A stretch of DNA of 5,760 bases from Oscillospiraceae bacterium (GCA_031282535.1 JAITDM010000101.1:1-5760); one strand, 5' to 3'; shown: positions 1 to 5,608, counted from the stretch's first letter. Translations and numbers: made by a program. Notes: generated by a model from the sequence alone, not told the origin.

Positions 1-680
1 TGACCTACCTGCTTGTCGCGGCCGGCGTCCTATACATCACCGCCTTCACCGCGCTGTCTCTCCGCCGGTCCTGGCGGCGCGCGCTGCGCATCGGGTACAC
101 GCGGGCACAGCTCCGGCGCGTCGTCAAGGGCGCGCTCTCGTGTACGCTGCTCCCCGCCGCCGCCGTGGTGGTCGGGTTTTTCAGCCTGGCCCCGCTGCTG
201 GGCGTCCCGCTCTCCTGGTGGCGGCTGTCCATCGTCGGCAACACGGTCTACGAACTGATGGCCGCCCAGATGGCCCTCGGGACGGTCTGCGCCTCGGGGG
301 CGGCCGAGGCGTCGGCGGAGGCGTTTGTCCTCGTCATGTATGTCATGACCGTCGGGATTATGGGCGGCATGGTCTGCGCCGTTCTGCTCGCGCCGCGCAT
401 CCAGCGGGGCACGCTGAATCTGCGGCGGCGCGACCCGCACTGGGGCGCGCTCGGCGCCGGCGCGTTCATCGCCACGATCTTCCTCGTCATGATCGTCCCG
501 CTCCTGCTCGCCCTCTCCGTCCCCCTGCTGACCCTGCTCACCAGCGCGGCGCTGTCCGCGGTGCTGCGCCGCGCCGGCCGGAGCGGCCGGCTGCCCGCCT
601 GGCTCCCGGAGTTCGCGCCCGTCTTCTGCATGCTGGCGGCCATGGCGTCGTCACTCCTCTGGACCGCGCTGCTGCCGTAA
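1..680 (+). CDS. DUF5058-like integral membrane protein, 5'-truncated by window edge
   Basis: An open frame enters from the left edge (first full codon at 3) and stops with TAA at 678-680, giving 225 visible residues. The first visible residues, TYLLVAAGVLYITAFTALSL, already form a membrane helix followed by the basic cluster RRSWRRALR, so only a short N-terminus is likely missing if the full family length is about 240-250 residues. About five or six hydrophobic segments are visible. The stretch with GVPLSWWRLSIVGNTVYELM, then Ala/Gly-rich residues and a helix with GIMGGMV, resembles the DUF5058 family as I remember it from Firmicutes; this is recognition from memory, not a search. The function of that family is unknown to me; a transporter-like role is only inference. 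The protein lies in the cytoplasmic membrane. It is followed 70 nt downstream by another membrane-protein gene on the same strand, so the two are probably co-transcribed. No promoter is visible because the start lies outside the window. Confidence 0.8.
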   Translation, partial: TYLLVAAGVLYITAFTALSLRRSWRRALRIGYTRAQLRRVVKGALSCTLLPAAAVVVGFFSLAPLLGVPLSWWRLSIVGNTVYELMAAQMALGTVCASGAAEASAEAFVLVMYVMTVGIMGGMVCAVLLAPRIQRGTLNLRRRDPHWGALGAGAFIATIFLVMIVPLLLALSVPLLTLLTSAALSAVLRRAGRSGRLPAWLPEFAPVFCMLAAMASSLLWTALLP

Positions 681-715
681 AAACGCAGACGTCCTCCACC
701 AACCAACACACCGCG

Positions 716-735
716 CGGCCGAAACATTCCGGCCG
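716..735 (+). other. Small inverted repeat in the gap between the two + strand genes
   Basis: CGGCCG (716-721) and CGGCCG (730-735) are perfect inverted arms around the 8-nt loop AAACATTC. The hairpin ends two bases before the ribosome site AAAGGAGG (738-745) of the next gene. There is no T-tract, so it is not an intrinsic terminator. It could stabilise the mRNA or modulate translation of the downstream gene, but in GC-rich DNA a 6-bp palindrome may be chance. Confidence 0.3.
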
Positions 736-750
736 GGAAAGGAGGCCCAC

Positions 751-1548
751 ATGCGTACGCCGGAACAACCCTCCTCCCCGCACACCGCGGAACACGCACC
801 CGCAACGCAGCATTTACAGGCCATGCACAGGCTGGGGCGCTGGGGCACGGCGGGCGCCCTGCTGATCATGCTGGGCATCCCCACCCTGCTGGGGCTTCGG
901 TTTGACTGTCTGCCGTCCTTCGGGCAGGTCTTTCAGACCGCGCTGCCTCTGCTGATGATCTTTGTCCCCTCGAGTGTCTCCGAGGTTCTCTATTACACGC
1001 CTGTTCTCGGCAGCTCCGTCTATCTCTCCTTCATCACGGGGGAGATCCTCAACGTCAAGCTGCCGGTGGCCGAGAACGCGCTGAAGCAGCTGCACGTGGA
1101 GGCTGGCACCGAGGACGCCGACGTGATCACCTCCCTGGCGGTCGGCGTGTCGTCACTCCTCGTCATGGGTCTGGTGGTGGTCTGCGCGGCGCTGTTCGCG
1201 CCGCTGCAGCCCGTTTTGACGCAGCCCGCGGTGCAGACCGTCTCGGCCAACGTACTGCCCGCGCTGTTTGGGGCCCTGGCCGCCGGCGCGCTGGGCGGGT
1301 CCCTCGGCGGCGGCCTGCGCGCGGCGGGCCGCTGGAAGGGCCTGCTTCCGCCCGCCGTCCTCACGCTGCTGATCGCGCGGTTCGACCGGGAGCTCAGCCG
1401 TCTGCTGGGTCTCGACGCCCTCCTGGGCCAACCGGGCCGCGGGGTGCTCATGTCCTCTTTCCGCGGCTTTGTCATCCTCGCTCTCCTGCCTCTCACATAT
1501 TATGGGAGCAGGTTTTTATATAAACGGGGGCACATCCGCGTCTCCTAA
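751..1548 (+). CDS. Polytopic membrane protein of unknown function (265 aa)
   Basis: I do not recognise a named family. The start at 751 is well supported by AAAGGAGG at 738-745, five bases upstream of the ATG; a second in-frame ATG (residue 25) lacks such a site. Residues 1-27 are polar, His/Pro-rich and probably cytoplasmic. Hydrophobic segments lie at about 30-50, 57-74, 84-100, 128-150, 166-188, 198-210 and 232-252, suggesting six or seven membrane passes. Conserved-looking features are FVPSSVSEVLYY (71-82), the polar stretch VKLPVAENALKQ (102-113), an acidic loop GTEDADV (119-125) and a Gly/Ala-rich helix NVLPALFGALAAGALGG (167-183). Charged and Pro residues inside or next to membrane segments (E78, E98, P73, P84) are compatible with a transporter, but this is inference. 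The gene follows the DUF5058-like gene by 70 nt and ends facing the exporter operon on the other strand. Confidence 0.85.
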   Translation: MRTPEQPSSPHTAEHAPATQHLQAMHRLGRWGTAGALLIMLGIPTLLGLRFDCLPSFGQVFQTALPLLMIFVPSSVSEVLYYTPVLGSSVYLSFITGEILNVKLPVAENALKQLHVEAGTEDADVITSLAVGVSSLLVMGLVVVCAALFAPLQPVLTQPAVQTVSANVLPALFGALAAGALGGSLGGGLRAAGRWKGLLPPAVLTLLIARFDRELSRLLGLDALLGQPGRGVLMSSFRGFVILALLPLTYYGSRFLYKRGHIRVS

Positions 1549-1551
1549 CGT

Positions 1552-1569
1552 GGGTTGCATCTGCAACCC
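1552..1569. repeat. Near-perfect palindrome directly after the + strand gene
   Basis: GGGTTGCA (1552-1559) and TGCAACCC (1562-1569) are perfect 8-bp inverted arms separated by TC, beginning three bases after the TAA stop of the 265-residue gene. GGGTTGCA recurs at 1709-1716 and 1766-1773 inside the direct repeats described below. The nearest T-run (1586-1591) is 16 nt away, too far for a classical intrinsic terminator. It may act as an mRNA 3' stabiliser or weak terminator, or belong to a repeat family. Confidence 0.55.
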
Positions 1570-1592
1570 TCACCCCAAACTCTTGTTTTTTG

Positions 1593-1612
1593 CTGCCGCT
1601 TCGCGGCGGCAG
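1593..1612. other. GC-rich hairpin in the convergent intergenic region
   Basis: CTGCCGC (1593-1599) pairs with GCGGCAG (1606-1612) around the loop TTCGCG. On the + strand a T6 run (1586-1591) lies before the hairpin rather than after it, and on the - strand the hairpin is followed by A's. It is therefore not a standard intrinsic terminator in either direction. It forms part of the 193-bp gene-free region 1549-1741. Confidence 0.35.
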
Positions 1613-1637
1613 GGTACGAAAGGGAGGCCACGCGCAG

Positions 1638-1648
1638 CGGGGTGCGTC
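1638..1648. repeat. Short third copy of the 57-bp-spaced direct repeat
   Basis: CGGGGTGCGTC at 1638-1648 is identical to 1695-1705, exactly 57 bp further on. A degenerate version, CGCAATGCGTC, follows at 1752-1762 after another 57 bp. On the - strand the bases read GAC GCA CCC CG in the same frame as the permease tail copy at 1685-1722. This could be a more decayed remnant of the same duplicated segment, but the match is only 11 bp. Confidence 0.4.
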
Positions 1649-1651
1649 CGC

Positions 1652-1684
1652 CGGGAGGGAAACATCTGAGATGTTTCCCTCCCG
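1652..1684 (+). terminator. Long perfect palindrome, candidate terminator between convergent genes
   Basis: CGGGAGGGAAACATCT (1652-1667) and AGATGTTTCCCTCCCG (1669-1684) are perfect 16-bp inverted arms with one central base, so a very stable hairpin can form on either strand. On the + strand it is followed by the T-rich GTTATTTGTTA, a weak U-tract consistent with termination of the upstream + strand transcript 104 nt after its stop codon. On the - strand there is no T-tract, although the structure could still slow polymerase or protect the exporter mRNA 3' end. The inner AAACATC/GATGTTT arms recur in the hairpin at 1725-1743. What is seen is the palindrome; its role as a terminator is inference. 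Confidence 0.5.
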
Positions 1685-1722
1685 TTATTTGTTACGGGGT
1701 GCGTCTACGGGTTGCAGTCTGG
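1685..1722 (-). pseudogene. Remnant copy of the permease 3' end (last 12 codons plus stop)
   Basis: Bases 1700-1722 match 1757-1779 at 22 of 23 positions, exactly 57 bp (19 codons) apart. Read on the - strand in the permease frame, this copy encodes R-L-Q-P-V-D-A-P-R-N-K preceded by A and ending in TAA (1685-1687). The real permease tail is S-R-L-Q-P-V-D-A-L-R-N-E ending in TGA. Of the differences, CTG/TTG, CGT/CGG, AAC/AAT and TAA/TGA are silent, which suggests a coding origin rather than an arbitrary repeat. The in-frame sequence between the permease stop and this copy carries another TGA (1733-1735), so it is not read-through protein. Likely it is a leftover of a duplicated or paralogous permease 3' end; a dispersed repeat that captured this tail is the alternative. 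Confidence 0.5.
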
Positions 1723-1724
1723 CC

Positions 1725-1743
1725 GATGTTTCTCAAAAACATC
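1725..1743 (-). other. Hairpin overlapping the permease stop codon
   Basis: GATGTTT (1725-1731) and AAACATC (1737-1743) are perfect 7-bp arms around CTCAA. On the - strand the hairpin begins inside the permease TGA stop (1742-1744). It lacks a following T-tract, so it is at best a weak terminator or an mRNA 3' stabiliser. Its arms are the same heptamers found in the centre of the palindrome at 1652-1684, which means the two structures could also cross-pair. Confidence 0.35.
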
Positions 1744-2923
1744 ATTCATTCCGCAATGCGTCTACGGGTTGCAATCTGGAGGCTTTGGCGGCCGGGTACA
1801 GGCCGAAGACGACGCCGAGGGCCACGGAGACGCCGAAGGCCAGCAGCATGATGAACGGCGAGGGGTAAAAGATCTTGTTCTGGCTGATCTTGATCCAGAC
1901 GAGGGTCCCCAGAATGCCGAGGACCACGCCCAGCGCCCCGCCCAGCGCCGACACCAGGGACGACTCGATGAGAAACTGCGCGATGATGCTCCGCCGCTCG
2001 GCGCCGATGGCCTTGCGCACGCCGATCTCCCGGGTGCGCTCGGTCACGGTGACGAGCATGATGTTCATGATGCCGATGCCGCCGACCAGCAGCGAGATGG
2101 CCGCGATGCCGCCGAACATCAGCATGTTCTGCCGCTCCTGCTGGTTGCCCTCCTCGATGGACTGGTTCAGGCTGTAGACGTCGTACCCGGCGTAGGGGCG
2201 GTCCCGGTACATCGCCATCAGGTAGATCTTGAGCCGGTCGATGGCCTTGTCGGTGGCGGCGGCGTCCTTGGCCTTGACGACGAACTGCTCCATGCGCGTG
2301 TCCCGCGCCAGCAGCCGGTTCTGCGAGTAGGGCACCAGGATGATGTTGTCCTCGGAATATTCGGAGCCGTCGAACTTCTGCTTGTACACGCCGACCACCG
2401 TGAAGCTCTGGTTGTTGATCGTGATGCGCGCGCCGACGGGGTCCTGGTAGTCGAAGAGCTTGTCTTTGACGGCCGAGCCGACGACGCACACCCGGTTCAT
2501 CTTCTCGACGTCCATGTAGGCGAGGTCCCGCCCGTCCGTGACGGTGGAGTTCGTACAGACGCCGTACTGCTCGGAACCGAAGTAGACGTTTGCGTTCATA
2601 CCCTTCGCGCCGTAGCGCGCCTGGGCGCCCCAGAGCGTCTGGCTCGGCGTCACGCCCTCGACGAGGTCCGTCATGCCGAGGCAGAAGTTGTAGAGCTGTT
2701 TTGTGAAGTCCTTGCCGCCCCACATGCTGGCGTAGACCTGGATGCGGTTTGTGCCCATGTTGCGCATGTATTCCATCCAGTAGTCGGTCTGTGCCTGCTG
2801 GAGCGACACCATGATGATGACGGCGGCGACGCCGATGAAGATGCTCACCATGGTCAGGACGGCGCGCCCCTTCTTGGCCAGGATGGATTTGAACGCCATT
2901 TTAAAGGACTGTACGAATTTCAT
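1742..2923 (-). CDS. MacB/YknZ-type ABC exporter permease
   Basis: This 393-residue protein is the membrane subunit of an ABC exporter of the type VII (MacB) fold. It has a cytoplasmic start, a first membrane helix at about 21-42, a large extracytoplasmic MacB periplasmic-core-like domain (about 45-265), and a C-terminal FtsX-type domain with three helices at about 268-292, 317-343 and 357-377. Between helices 2 and 3 lies ERTREIGVRKAIGA (295-308), the hallmark cytoplasmic segment contacting the ATPase. The C-terminus GLYPAAKASRLQPVDALRNE (374-393) is the standard family ending, so the gene is complete. Length is normal for MacB permeases lacking a fused ATPase. The ATG overlaps the ATPase stop by 4 nt (ATGA) and has its own AGGAGG at 2931-2936. 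Known relatives move peptides, toxins, lipoproteins or lipophilic drugs by a mechanotransmission cycle; the substrate here cannot be read from sequence. A near-copy of its last codons lies just downstream (1685-1722). Confidence 0.95.
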   Translation of the reverse strand: MKFVQSFKMAFKSILAKKGRAVLTMVSIFIGVAAVIIMVSLQQAQTDYWMEYMRNMGTNRIQVYASMWGGKDFTKQLYNFCLGMTDLVEGVTPSQTLWGAQARYGAKGMNANVYFGSEQYGVCTNSTVTDGRDLAYMDVEKMNRVCVVGSAVKDKLFDYQDPVGARITINNQSFTVVGVYKQKFDGSEYSEDNIILVPYSQNRLLARDTRMEQFVVKAKDAAATDKAIDRLKIYLMAMYRDRPYAGYDVYSLNQSIEEGNQQERQNMLMFGGIAAISLLVGGIGIMNIMLVTVTERTREIGVRKAIGAERRSIIAQFLIESSLVSALGGALGVVLGILGTLVWIKISQNKIFYPSPFIMLLAFGVSVALGVVFGLYPAAKASRLQPVDALRNE

Positions 2924-3630
2924 CCGATCGCCTCCTCTCCGCCCACGGCTTCGTCCCGCGTGATGCGTCCGTCCATGATCCCGACGCGCCGGCGGGCCAC
3001 CCGCGCCACGTTGTTGTCGTGTGTGATGAGCAAGATGGTGACGCCCTCGCGGTGCAGGCCGTTTAAGATTGAGATGACGTGTTCGCCGGTGCGGGAGTCC
3101 AGGTTGCCGGTCGGCTCGTCGGCCATGAGGATGGCGGGCTTGGCGGCGATGGCCCGGGCGATGGCGACGCGCTGCTGCTGGCCGCCCGACATCTCGCCCG
3201 GCTTGTGCCGCATGCGGTGTTCGAGCCCCACGCGGTGGAGCGCCTCCTCGGCCATATTCCGCCGCCGCTCGCCGCGCACGCCCTGGTAGACGAGGGGCAG
3301 CTCGACGTTTTCGAGCGCCGTGAGGCCGCCGAGCAGGTTGAACCCCTGGAAGATGAAGCCGATCTCCCGGTTGCGGATGCGGGCGAGCTTCCGGTCCGGC
3401 AGGTCCGAGACCAGGAGACCGTCCAGGTGGTAGTCGCCGTAGGTGGGCTGGTCGAGGCAGCCCAATATGTTCATGAGGGTGGATTTCCCCGAGCCCGAGG
3501 CGCCCACGATCGCGACGTATTCGCCGCGGCCGATCCGCAAGTTGACGCCGTCCAGCGCCCGCACCTCGTTTTCGAAGCCCTCGTGGTAGATCTTATAGAC
3601 CTCCCGGACGTCAATCAGCGGCTCAGCCAT
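2920..3630 (-). CDS. MacB/LolD-family ABC exporter ATPase
   Basis: This 236-residue nucleotide-binding subunit energises the adjacent permease at the inner face of the membrane. All ATPase motifs are present: Walker A GASGSGKST (43-51), Q-loop glutamine Q95 in FIFQGFNLL, signature MSGGQQQR (147-154), Walker B ILMADE with catalytic E172, the D-loop GNLDS (175-179) and the switch histidine H204 in ITHD. The signature begins with Met instead of the more usual Leu, a common tolerated variation. The length and the DEPTGNLDS stretch place it in the MacB/LolD/YknY group. The ATG lies inside the end of the adaptor gene (8-nt overlap, adaptor stop at 3623-3625) and has only a weak G-rich upstream site, so translation is probably coupled to the adaptor. 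Its own TGA overlaps the permease ATG. The order adaptor-ATPase-permease matches B. subtilis yknXYZ. Confidence 0.97.
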   Translation of the reverse strand: MAEPLIDVREVYKIYHEGFENEVRALDGVNLRIGRGEYVAIVGASGSGKSTLMNILGCLDQPTYGDYHLDGLLVSDLPDRKLARIRNREIGFIFQGFNLLGGLTALENVELPLVYQGVRGERRRNMAEEALHRVGLEHRMRHKPGEMSGGQQQRVAIARAIAAKPAILMADEPTGNLDSRTGEHVISILNGLHREGVTILLITHDNNVARVARRRVGIMDGRITRDEAVGGEEAIG

Positions 3631-5425
3631 AGAACACCACCCCGCCGTCCATCCCGTTTTGGTTGTTCTCGTCGTAGGGGGTGATCTGCGTGAACACCTC
3701 TGTCCCGTCCGCGACGCCGGAGATGATCTCGATGCCGTTTTCGTTGCCGATGCCGCAGGTGACGGGCACGGCGTAGAAGCCGGGCGGCACGATATTCCCC
3801 TCCAGTTCGATGGCGTTTTCCGGCGGCGCGTCGGCTTTGACGAAGACGCAGGTGCCCTGTTCCGTATTCTTGACCGCGATGACCGGCGCGACCAAGATGT
3901 CCGTCTTCCGCTCGACGATCAGGCGGTAGTCGACGCCCATGCCGCTCATCAGCGAGCCTTCGTAGTTGTCGATCTCGAAGATGGCGGGGAAGTAGCCGGA
4001 CCCCATACCGGCCTGGTCCGTCCCGGCCTGCATGCTGACTGTTTTGACGACGCCGACCATGGAGCTCTGGCCGTTCGGGCCCCAGACGGTGATCTCCACC
4101 GGCATACCGGGCTGCACCTTGCCCACGTCCCGCTCGTCCACCTGGGCCTCGACCATCATCTTCTGGAGCTGCGCGATGGAGACGACGGCCAGTCCCGGTT
4201 CCACGACGGTTCCGGGGATCAGGTTGTTGTACATGACGGTGCCTTCGATGGGGGCCGTGACCTGGAGGTTTTTGTACCCCTCACTCTTGGTTGCGATTTC
4301 TTTTTCGAGGTCCTGGATCTGTTTTTCGATGGTCTCGGCCTCGGCGTTGTCCTGTTTATATTCGATGCGGCACAGCGTCTCGCCGGCCCGGTAGTCGAGG
4401 TAATTCACGAGGTTCACCGTTTGGAGCACGCCGGGGGCTTTGATGATCAGGTCCTCGGTGCGTTTGTAGGCCAGTTTGCCCGCTTCGCTCGGGAGGATCT
4501 CCTCGCCGCCCGACTGGAGGGAGGCGCCGGCGTCCATGCCGTCGGCGAGCGAGCCGGGGTTTGGCACGTCGATGACGACTTCAAAGGTCACGACGCCTTC
4601 CGGCGACACGCGCCGCACTTTGTTGATCTGCGTGACCGTGCCCTCGACCACCGACATATAGGCGGGGACCGACACGCGGGCCGCCATGCCGGTGTGGACG
4701 AGGTCCTCGTAGGCGTAGCTGAAATAGAGCGAGAGCGAGAGCGTCCGGTTGTCGACCATTGTGCCCACCCTGGTACCGACGGCCACCGTGTCCCCTATCT
4801 TCAGCGTTTCGGCTTCGATGAGCTGGCCGGCGAAGGGCGCTTTCAGCTCCAAATTGTTCATCAGCTCCTGCCGGTCGCCCTGGATGGCCGTCAGGTCTTC
4901 GTTCAGGCCGTCGATTTTTCTTTGGACCTCGGCGATTTCGGCGTCCAGGGTTTCCGAGTCCAATGTAAAGAGCAGGTCGCCCTCCTGCACCATATCGCCG
5001 GCGGCGAAGAAGCTCTCCAGCACGCGCCCCCGGCTCTGCACCGCGATGTCGGATGACTCGACGGGCCGTATGTTGCCCCAGCCGCTGACGCTGGTCTCCA
5101 GCATGCCTGTGTAGATGAACTCCGTTGCGTAGGAGACCGGCGGTTCGATGAAGAACAGCTGGTACATGCCGTAGGCGATGCCGCCCAGGACGAGCAGCGC
5201 CGCGGCGATGCCGACGGTCGTTTTGATGATTTTCTTGCGGCGCCTCCGGTTCCGGGCGGACCGCCCCGGATTCCCCGGCCCCGGCGGTCCCGGCGGCCCT
5301 GGCGGCTGTTCCCGCGGGGGCGACTGTTCCCGCGGGGCGGTTATCTGTTCCGAAGCCGTCCGGTTCTGTTCATCCCCGGCCGGCGCCGCGCTGTCTGTCA
5401 ATATAGTATTTTCGCTTTCCGGCAC
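3623..5425 (-). CDS. HlyD/MacA-like membrane fusion (adaptor) protein with duplicated module (600 aa)
   Basis: This is the adaptor subunit of the exporter, anchored in the cytoplasmic membrane with most of the chain outside. Residues 1-65 are a cytoplasmic tail containing two PREQ repeats (31-34, 37-40), a Gly-Pro-Pro stretch (41-54) and the basic stop RNRRRRKK (58-65); a membrane helix follows at about 66-92. A first lipoyl half-motif (about 127-156), a short helical hairpin (158-193) and the second half LKAPFAGQL (194-202) lead to a beta-barrel-like region (about 225-302). The pattern then repeats: lipoyl half (325-355), hairpin (359-386), VTAPIEGTV (389-397) and a barrel and membrane-proximal region to about 600. 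At 600 residues it is much longer than MacA or YknX (about 370-380). The hairpins are short, as expected when no TolC-type channel must be reached. The start is GTG, chosen from the ribosome site at 5433-5439 and an in-frame TAG just upstream (5438-5440). Confidence 0.92.
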   Translation of the reverse strand: MPESENTILTDSAAPAGDEQNRTASEQITAPREQSPPREQPPGPPGPPGPGNPGRSARNRRRRKKIIKTTVGIAAALLVLGGIAYGMYQLFFIEPPVSYATEFIYTGMLETSVSGWGNIRPVESSDIAVQSRGRVLESFFAAGDMVQEGDLLFTLDSETLDAEIAEVQRKIDGLNEDLTAIQGDRQELMNNLELKAPFAGQLIEAETLKIGDTVAVGTRVGTMVDNRTLSLSLYFSYAYEDLVHTGMAARVSVPAYMSVVEGTVTQINKVRRVSPEGVVTFEVVIDVPNPGSLADGMDAGASLQSGGEEILPSEAGKLAYKRTEDLIIKAPGVLQTVNLVNYLDYRAGETLCRIEYKQDNAEAETIEKQIQDLEKEIATKSEGYKNLQVTAPIEGTVMYNNLIPGTVVEPGLAVVSIAQLQKMMVEAQVDERDVGKVQPGMPVEITVWGPNGQSSMVGVVKTVSMQAGTDQAGMGSGYFPAIFEIDNYEGSLMSGMGVDYRLIVERKTDILVAPVIAVKNTEQGTCVFVKADAPPENAIELEGNIVPPGFYAVPVTCGIGNENGIEIISGVADGTEVFTQITPYDENNQNGMDGGVVFYG

Positions 5426-5432
5426 GACATTT

Positions 5433-5439
5433 CCCTCCT
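5433..5439 (-). promoter_or_regulatory. Ribosome binding site that selects the GTG start of the adaptor
   Basis: On the - strand AGGAGGG is followed by the seven bases AAATGTC and then GTG (5423-5425), which is ideal spacing. The ATG at 5428-5430 is only two bases from the site and opens a different frame that stops at 5398-5400. The GTG is therefore the real start of the 600-residue adaptor. Confidence 0.8.
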
Positions 5440-5450
5440 ACACATCGGTT

Positions 5451-5465
5451 CCCCCCACGGGGGGG
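5451..5465 (-). other. G/C-run hairpin in the adaptor leader
   Basis: CCCCCC (5451-5456) pairs with GGGGGG (5460-5465) around ACG; on the transcript this reads as a C6-loop-G6 hairpin ending 11 nt before the adaptor ribosome site. It could reduce or tune translation initiation. No T-tract follows, so it is not a terminator. Homopolymer runs of this kind are also prone to length change. Confidence 0.35.
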
Positions 5466-5552
5466 CGCCCGCAAACGCGGAATTTTCCTCCACACAGACG
5501 GACAAAGCCGCCCCTCCTCCGCAGCGAGGCCGGCCCTTATCCATCCTCACCC

Positions 5553-5581
5553 ATTGTATACCGCGATTCACCTCAGTACAA
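5553..5581 (-). promoter_or_regulatory. Candidate sigma-70/SigA promoter of the exporter operon
   Basis: On the - strand the -10 hexamer TACAAT (5553-5558, five of six consensus matches) is preceded after a 17-bp spacer by TTGTAC (5576-5581, three of six matches, keeping the TTG core). The overlapping TATACA could serve as an alternative -10. The surrounding DNA is visibly richer in A+T than the genes. A start near 5546 would leave a leader of about 120 nt. The weak -35 fits a promoter needing an activator, for which the repeats at 5583-5608 are candidate sites. Confidence 0.5.
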
Positions 5582-5582
5582 G

Positions 5583-5608
5583 AACAAGTGGCAACAATCC
5601 GGTAACAA
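5583..5608 (-). promoter_or_regulatory. Three phased AACAA/TTGTT direct repeats upstream of the -35 box
   Basis: AACAA occurs at 5583-5587, 5593-5597 and 5604-5608 on the + strand (TTGTT on the transcribed sense), with start-to-start spacings of 10 and 11 bp, so all face the same side of the helix. The two outer copies extend as TTGTTACC and TTGTTGCC on the - strand. They abut the candidate -35 box at 5576-5581. Tandem half-sites one helical turn apart are typical of OmpR-family response regulators. No regulator gene lies in this window, so the assignment is inference. Confidence 0.4.

Noticed and set aside
1586..1612. T6 run and GC hairpin as an intrinsic terminator
   Set aside because: The T-run precedes the hairpin on the + strand, and on the - strand A's follow it, so neither orientation has the stem-then-T order.
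1638..1779. CRISPR-like array because of equally spaced repeats
   Set aside because: Only two good copies and a short third exist, the repeat is degenerate and overlaps a coding 3' end, and no cas genes are present.
1469..1868. Several small + strand frames spanning the intergenic repeats
   Set aside because: They overlap each other, start inside neighbouring genes or repeats, lack ribosome sites, and consist of repeat-derived Arg/Gly/Pro-rich sequence.
1712..3289. Long + strand open frame (525 codons) opposite the permease and ATPase
   Set aside because: Its protein is His/Asp/Val-rich low-complexity sequence typical of the antisense of GC-rich genes, while the - strand frames carry complete MacB permease and ATPase motifs.
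3659..5056. Long + strand open frame (465 codons) opposite the adaptor
   Set aside because: It has the same antisense composition (many HD, DD and VL repeats) and no recognisable domain; the opposite frame is a clear HlyD-type adaptor.
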